This document shows positions 51,601-60,600 of a stretch of 64,000 bases of DNA, one piece after another; the first letter of the stretch is position 1, and every line of letters starts with the position of its first letter. Source of the DNA: Nemertoderma westbladi (Eukaryota > Xenacoelomorpha > Nemertodermatida > Nemertodermatidae). The stretch is taken from the NCBI GenBank assembly GCA_032718475.1, contig JAUCBJ010008889.1, forward strand, positions 27,614 through 91,613, read 5' to 3'. The notes beneath the pieces are model-generated. The model was not told where the DNA came from. It did no database searches and saw only the letters and a program-made list of their open reading frames with translations. The translations under genes and the position numbers were made by a program.

Positions 51601-54600
51601 TTGGTGTGACAATAGCTTCCATCTGTATTAGTAAGTTAACCACCGCTCGTGTAACATTGGTGTGACAATTGTTTCCATATGTATTAGTAAGTTAACCACC
51701 GCTCGTGTAGCATAGGTGTGGCAATAGCTTCCATATGTATTAGTAATTTAAACACCGCTCGTGTAGCATGGGTGTGACAATAGCTTCTATATAGAGTTGC
51801 TTTTTTAAGTTATAAGGAGGCCAAACTGAGATGGCAGATACTCGTTACAGACTCGATCTTCGGTTTTCCGACGTAATATTTGTCCTATGTTCGGTGTTTC
51901 AACACCAAGAAAGTGCAGTAATTGCAATCGGAAACGTTATTTTATTAAGTTATATTGAGAACTGTGATACAAAAGGCGGGGTAGCTCAGTTGGTTGAGCG
52001 CCGGGCCTGCAATCTATTGGTTGTTGGTTCAGCCCCGCCAGGGTCCACTTAGCCTTTCATCCACTGTGGTCGATAAAATGAGTACCAGTTAAATAACTGG
52101 GAGCAAAACTTGGGATAGTAGTAGCGCCCACCCCTACCCTCGGGTAGCAGCTATCGAAAGAGGAGCCTTCGGGTCGCCTCTAGCTTCGGCCGACTGTTTG
52201 CTTTTGATATTGAGGACTTAGTTTGTTTTTAATTTATTAATACGATCTAAATGTAACTTAATTTACATACGTTTTTTTATGGCAGGTTTAGAACTATCGA
52301 CTGTAAAATGGCGACCCTTGTGTATGGCGGGATGGGCATTGTCTTTCACTGCTGGTTACATGTTACTGGCTCTGGCGTCTTATATATTTGAAGAATGGAG
52401 ACGTTTATGTCTGTGTGTCGCTTTACCTGTCATCATATTTATTGGTTACTCATGGTAAGTTTACTCAATTTTTACATGGATGGCAAGTATCAAGTCGTTG
52501 TATTTTTTAGTAACCACACAAACTAACCCACACAAACTAACCCACTCAAACTAATCCACTCAAACTAACCCACCCAACCTAACCCACACAAACTAACCCA
52601 CTCAAACTAATCCACTCAAACTAACCCACCCAACCTAACCCACACAAACTAACCCACACAAACTAACCCGCTCAAACTAACCCACTCAAACTAACCCACC
52701 CAACCTAACCCACACAAACTAACCCACTAAAACTAACCCACACAAACTAATCCACATAAAATAAAACACAAACTAACTAACCCACACAAACTAACCCACA
52801 CAAACTAACCCACACAAACTAACCAACACAAACTAAGCCACACAAACTAAGCCACACAAACTAACCAACACAAACTAACCCACACAAACTAACCCACACA
52901 AAGTAACCAACACAAACTAACCCACACAAACTGTTTCTCACAAACTAACCCACACAAACTAACCCACACAAACTAACACACACAAACTAACCCACACAAA
53001 CTGTTTCTCACAAACTAACCCACACAAACTAACCCAGTCAAACTAACCCACTCAAACTAACCCACCCAACCTAACCCACACAAACTAACCCACTAAAACT
53101 AACCCACACAAACTAACCCACACAAAATAAAACACAAACTAACTAACCCACACAAAATAACCCACACAAACAAACCCACACAAACTTACCCACACAAACT
53201 AACCCACACAAACTAACACACACAAACTAACCCACACAAACTAACCAATACAAACTAAGCCACACAAACTAAGCCACACAAACTAACCCACACAAACTAA
53301 CCCACACAAACTAACCCATACAAACTAACCCACTCAAACTAACACACACAAACTAACCAACACAAACTGTTTCTAACAAACTAACTCACACAAACTGCTT
53401 GTCACAAACTAACCAACACAAACTGTTTCTCACAAACTAACCAACACAAACTGTTTCTCACAAACTAACCCACGCAAACTGTTTCTCACAAACTAACCCA
53501 CACAAACTGTTTCTCACAAACTAACCCACACAAACTGTTTCTCACAAACGAACCCACACAAACTGTTTCTCACAAACTAACCCACACAGACTGTTTCTCA
53601 CAAACTAACCCACACAAACTGTTTCTCATAAACTGTTTATCACAAACTAACCCACACAAACTAACCCACACAAAGTGTTTCTCACAAACTAACCCACACA
53701 AACTGTTTCTCACAAACTAACCCACGAACGTGTAGTATCTAATTGTGTTCGAGAGATCGTGCAATTACTTGTGGGATAAATAACTTCATTTACAAGGTTA
53801 ACTACATCCTGTCTTTGACGGAACAAGATGATTGCTTACTGTGGCGTGAGATACTGTAGCTTCGGTTCGTGATTATCTGGGTTAGTACGTTCTATTGAAC
53901 TACTAGGGTTGCATCATAGGGTGGTAGGGTAATTTGATATTCTCATCCGCATCGCGGTTTACCGACAACTTGTAATTAGATCTTGGGGCAAATTCCTTTT
54001 TGCCATATTTGTAGGAACCAACTGATTTATTACTGACCTCGCTAAAAATATGTCATAGCCGAAAAACTGTATGTTTAATATTCTCCGGCGGTTGTATCCT
54101 TGTATCAATCCTGATATCCTGATATACTTGTGTGATGCTAAAAGGCATGTGTTGTTTAAACACAATATTTTACTGAAGCCCAAAACCTAGAATTTGCCTT
54201 GGATTTACACAATAAAAATTATCTGTAAAATATGTGAAACTAAGTTTAAACATGAAAAACGTCATACTTGTTTTTTTCACCAGTATAGTTTTTTAACTAT
54301 TTGTAATCATTAAGAAACACTGCAATAAAAATATTTTTTGAGAGGGTGAGTTCAAAAGTGTGGGTTACGTAACCGGTAGTAGTAATTCATTATAAAAGTT
54401 CCAGGAAACTAAGATATTGAAATAACAAATCACATCCTGATGTAACGGCTAACGGATTTTCACGTTTACATATTTGTTACCGGTAATAATAAATTATACC
54501 TAATATTTGATTTCTTATATTCCAGGATGGTTGAAGAGTCACCGAAATGGCTACTCAACCACGCCTCGATTCAACGATACAGTGAAGTTCTAGAAATCAT

Positions 54601-57600
54601 AGCAACGTCGCATAATATGCCGTTGCCAATAGATACAGAAATAATACTCAATACCATCAACGTTCATAATGAAAATGATTTTAGGGTAGGCTTAATGGAT
54701 AAACTATATTTTAAATGTATTAACTATTTATTACAAGCAAGGACAACTCTACTAGTGTAGTATAGTTGTCCTTGACTACAAGTATTGTTATCTAATACTT
54801 TATAAGATAATTTAAAATTGCTATTGCTATATTTTTCGATATAATTATACGATAAATTTAAATGAATCTAATTATTAATGTAGAATGAAAAATAATATTT
54901 CATCAGAAATACATGCAATAAAAGTTCAATGAAGTGTATTGTTTACATCTGAAAAATGTACTAAAAATATTTATAATATATATAATAATATCTAACTTCG
55001 ACAAAGACAAATTCGTTACACACAAACGAAACATATAACCTATACAGCAGTGAAAACAAATTAGAAGAGAGGAACGGGTGTAAAGTGATATTTTATTGTT
55101 TTTAAGTAAACGAATATATATAGGGTCTATCTATTGAAATATATTCATTGTTTAAATTTTATCTATTATATATTTTCTATTTTCAGCAAATAGAAGATTT
55201 CGCAGAGATGAGAGCTGGGACTGGGTTAATCAACTATCTTCTAGATTTTATAAAAATCCCTCTACTACGGATGAAATTTCTACTGTTACCGTTGCTATGG
55301 TGAGGAAAATTATATTTAAATTCCGGTTGATTATATAGAATTAATCATATATAGCCTAAATAATAAATATATTAAATGAATAAATATATACGGTGTATAA
55401 CTAAACATATTTCTATAAATTATTTATATATTTGTAATAATTAATATTGATTGGGAAAATCTTTTAGGCTCGTTAAGCCAAGGAATGCCTGTACATCGCC
55501 ATGGTGATCTTCTACAGTAAACCATTCCAGTTACCTTGGTTCACATTTATAGACCAGCTAAGGGTGAAAGCTTGGGTTGGGCTAGGGTGCAGCATTTAAA
55601 GCACTATGCCCAAACAGTTTTACCCCATCTAGGGATCGAACCAGGGTGTCCTGATTGGAAGCCCAGGAATGTTTTCACTAGACCAAGCTGCTGCTTGGTC
55701 TAATAAATGAATAAATGTTATTAATAATTTAATAAGTAATTTAGTGGAAGGGTTTACTGTGGAAGATCGCCCATGGTGGAGAACAGGCATGCCTTTAGGA
55801 AACAGAGTGGAAGGGTTTACTGTGGAAGATCGCCCATGGTGGAGAACAGGCATGCCTTTAGGAAACAGAGTGGAAGGGTTTACTGTGGAAGATCACCCAT
55901 GGTGGTGAATAAGCATTCCTTTAGGAAACAGAGTGGAAGGGTTTACTGTGGAAGATCACCCATGGTGGTGAACAGGTATTCATTTAGGAAACAGATTGGA
56001 AGGGTTTACTGTGGAAGATCACCCATGGTGGTGAACAGGCATTCCTTTAGGAAGCAGAGTGTAAGGGTTTACTGTGGAAGATCACCCATGGTGGTGAACA
56101 GGCATTCCTTTAGGAAACAGATTGGAAGGGTTTACTGTGGAAGATCACCCATGGTGGTGAACAGGCATTCCTTTAGGAAACAGAGTGGAAGGGTTTACTG
56201 TGGAAGATCACCCATGGTGGTGAACAGGCATTCATTTGGGAAACAGAGTGGAAGGGTTTACAATGGAAGATCACCCATGGTGGTGAACAGGCATTCCTTT
56301 AGGAAACAGAGTGGAGGGTCTTTGCTGTGGAAGATCACCCATGGTGGTGGACAAGCATTCCTTGGCCTAACAAGCCTAAAAGATTCTTCTATTCAATAAG
56401 TAAGCTTTATAAACTTTGGATGAACAACTTTGTAGCAAATGAAGCGAAAAAATGAATTCACCGCCGGTGGAGATCGAACTGGGGTCTTCTAAAAACCTTT
56501 CAGGTATGCTGACACTTCACCACGGGGGCAAACCTGAACTGTTATCGGTTTTTTTTTGATTGATTGATTGATTGAGCGAGCCCACAGGACTCGTATAATA
56601 TCCAATACAATGATGTAATAAATCTAAACCTATACCTAACACGATTAAACTAAAATATTTAATGAGAGCATGCACGTGTTACCAACCCAACCCACCCCCC
56701 TGAGGCCTGCAGAACAACGAAATCTGCCTTGCCACGGCATGACTGGTCCTCTCTGTTGCAACAGCCAAGTGTGAGATCCAGCTTCACACTACAGCTGAGC
56801 AACAGGTATGAGGCTCTTGCCTCTGAGGCGGCAGATCACTGTGAGGGCTATACTGCCTTTACAGAAGCAGTTAAGTTAGCAGCTGCAGAAACAGTTCCTG
56901 TATACCCTCGAAACAGGAAAAGGGCCCCCTGGACTGACAACAAAATTCAGAAGTGCCGAAATGACCTTCATAAGGCGCAGAAAGAGTCCCGACTCAAACA
57001 GACTACAGCGGCCAAGAATGCAGTTAAAGCTGCATCTAGGTCCCTGAACAGGCAGTACTCTGTTAATCTACAGGAGCTAATAAACCAACAGGTTGATGCC
57101 ATCAATGATGCTGACGACAGCAGGCAATCATCCCAGGCATGGAAATCGATCAATCTGCTTACTGGGCGGAAAAGCCAACCAACCACCAAGGTTAAGGCTG
57201 AATCACCAGCCGATCGCCTCAATGATTGGAAAGCCCACTTTGAAAAGCTCCTCAATAATGACAGGGTATTGCCTGATAACTTTATAGAAGTAAAAGTGTC
57301 TGAGTCTGTACTCCCAGATATTCCCATTGGCGATATCTCCTTTGCAGAAGTGAAGGCTGCTGCTAAGAGCATTAAGACCAATCGTGCCAGTGGAGTAGAT
57401 GGTGTTCCCCCTGAGGTCTTTAAAATACCTGAGTGTTTAAAGCTCATCTATCCCATCATAGTAGACATGTACCGTACAACAAGAGTCCCACAAGAAATGA
57501 AAACAAATAAGTTGGTGCCAGTTCCCAAGAAGGGCAACCTAACACTCTATGGTTCTTTTCGGGGAATCTCATTGATCGCGATTGCTGCAAAACTATACAA

Positions 57601-60600
57601 TAGAATTCTATTAAATCGCATCAGGGATCCCATTGAGAGACTGCTACGTGGAAATCAGAATGGGTTCCGTAAAGGTCGTGGGACCATGGAGCCCATTTTG
57701 GCACTTAGAAGGATAATTGAAGAGTTATCAAAAAAGAAAGACAGGCATCTGGCTGTTATCTTTGTTGACTTCTTCAAGGCCTTTGATTCAGTCTCTCGCT
57801 CACGTATGTTCAGCATACTTTCATTATATGGGATTCCTGATGAAATTATTGCAGCAATCAGATCAGTATACGATGGTTCGACAACATTTGTGTCTACTGT
57901 TGAGGGTGACACAGAACCATTTGAAGTGTTATGGGGCGTCCTCCAAGGAGACACACTTGCACCATTCTTGTTCATTATTGTGGTTGACTATGTTCTACGC
58001 ATGTCCTTAGATCATCATAATGATGATGGGGTGATGATAACTCCACCTACTGGCTCCAGAAGTCGAGGAAATCCTGCCAAGTACCTAACTGATCTAGACT
58101 TTGCTGATGACTTAGGAGTACTCTCAGAATCATTAGAGGGAGCCCAGCGGCTCCTCAGCTCATTAGAACATGCTGCTTCTAGTGTTGGTCTTTTTATTAA
58201 CTCCAGAAAGACCAAAATTCTGACAGTTAACTTTGAAAGTCCTCAGCAAGTCTCTGATCGGATGAGCATAAGCTCAAAGGATGGTATGCTTGAGCATGTG
58301 GACGACTTCTGTTACCTGGGATCATGGATCCGGAAGTCAGGTGAGGACCTTCGAATACGTAAGGGAAAGGCATGGGCAGCCTTGAATAGGCTTTCCATGA
58401 TTTGGAAGTCACCTAGAATTAATCGGAAACTTAAGGTCCGATTATTTAGAGCAGCAGTAGTTCCAGTACTCCTCTACGGGAGTCCATGCTGGGCTCTAAC
58501 TGCTGAGGACACCAAATCTCTGGATGGCACATTCACAAGAATGCTACGCCGGGTACATTGTGTCAAGTACAATGCACACATCTCCAACCAGACACTATAT
58601 AACATTGGAGGTGTCTCATTGGTTCCTCCAAGCTTGACACTAGAACAAAATCGCCTCCGCTTTGCAGGACATTGCTTTCGCCGTGAGGACCAGCCAGTGC
58701 ATAATCTTGTACTTTAGCAGCCTCATGGAGTGAATAAGCATGGTAGACAGCCCATGACTTTCTTGAGACGCATCTTAAAGGACACTGGCCTTAAAGATGC
58801 GGATGATCTAGCAAATGTCATGGGTGATAGGGAGTTGTGGCGGTGCAATTTTGTTGACAAGCCGGCACAGCATTCTTAAAAATGCAGCTGCAATGCAGCA
58901 TGCCGATCCTAGTAGTTAGGATGATTACTGTACGATATTGTTTAGTAGTTACAACTGACTAAGTCTAGTTAGTAAGTCTACAGTATGAATCTAAAGAAAA
59001 CAATTGCACCCGAATTCCGACTTCAACCAAAGTACTAACCTCAGCACAGCATAGCTTATCCGCCGAGGTGAGCACTGTGTAAATGTGAGAAATAAAATAA
59101 CACTGTGCATTAATAATTTACTTTTTAGTCATTTTTAAATTCATTGAGAAGAATTTATATTTCTTAAACAGAAATTTATAAACAGAGAGAAGAAGAATAG
59201 TTGTTATATGGAAGTAGGAAGGAGAGTCGATTAATACCAGTTTGGAACTCAATTCTAAAGGTAGCTTCACCGAGGATCTTCTATGTTTATAGATTAATTT
59301 GACACATTGTAACCGAATCCTGAAGTTTTAGTACTTTTAAATATTTGAAAAGTGGTTCGGCGTGAACTGTTTTGGATTTCAGTGAGACGACACGTATTAT
59401 TTTATTCTGTAATTTTATCAATGCTTTAAGATTTGACTCTGTCGCACTGAAACCCCACAGTATCAGACCAAAAAATAAGTAAGATGCCACTAGTGAATGG
59501 TATAACATGAAAGTTTCAGGAATTAAATGTTTCAGTTTATTGATAATTCCAACGTTTTTAGAAATATTTGATCTTATATAATTAAAGTGTGTTTTCCACA
59601 TTGAAGTCGTTTGATAGCATAAGACCAAGAAACTTTATTGCGGTTACTTCTGGAATAGAGGAGTTTGATATTTGTAGATCAGGTAAAATTAAATTTAAGG
59701 GACGTTTCTGTTTGAATACCATGAAATTAGTTTTATCAATATTAAGCGTATAGTATAAATATAATAAATATATAAATATTAAGTATATATTATTTTTTTC
59801 CAAGTATGATATTAACTGATTAAACACACATTTTCTCGATTAGAACTAAATGATAAAACACTAACTGGTCTGTAGTTTATTACCATTGTTTTGTTTTTCG
59901 ATTTATATATAGGTGTAATTTTTGCCACTTTATTACCTTTCGGTACGATACCAGTTTCAATAAACAAGTTAACCACATGTAACAATGGCTCCATAGGTGC
60001 GGGTTCGATCCCCAGCGGTGGCGAATTAATTTTTCGCTCTTTTTGAAATGTAGATTTATCCAACCAAAAGTTTAAAATGTTTAAAATTACTTAATAATTT
60101 ATACAATGTAAAGGGAAAACATATAAAATATTTTAAATAATAAAATCAATATTTTTTATTAACATTTTCACTTTTATTACATTTAATAAAACACGTTCGT
60201 GGGAAATTCGCGCAGCACGTAAGTCCAGATAAGCCTTTGCGTAGAAGTACAATTAGTGGACCTAATCATTCACCCCCTAGCGGTCGACAGATGAACTATA
60301 TAAGTCTGTCTGAGTGTAGATTTTATACACTTTTTATAGACTAGATACACATCTAGTTTGGTTCAGTTTGGTTTCATTTCATCCATGATTGACCGACTTA
60401 TTAGCTTTCAAACATTTTCGACATCAACGACGACGACAGACGGGTCCACTAATTATACCCCTACACTAAGGCTCACCTGGACTTACGTGGCTCACCCACA
60501 TATTATTCCGTTATAGGATAACAGCGTTATGGGTATACAACACATTCGCAAAGTTCAATATTGGTTTTGATAAGCTCACCCTGAATGTGGCTGTTTATGG

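Noticed and set aside
47755-51795. CRISPR array
   Set aside because: Units are directly adjacent with no unique spacers, in an animal intron, with no cas genes.
51975-52039. Functional tRNA gene
   Set aside because: The acceptor arms pair well but the body is about 65 nt with a degenerate B-box and poor anticodon and T stems, and it is followed by a SINE tail.
52514-53727. A third donor-derived array after exon 5
   Set aside because: The unit CCCACACAAACTAA is not found at the exon 5 end and starts about 60 bp into the intron.
55773-56399. 208-codon frame with 21-residue repeats
   Set aside because: A by-product of the 63-bp minisatellite; no start context or family.
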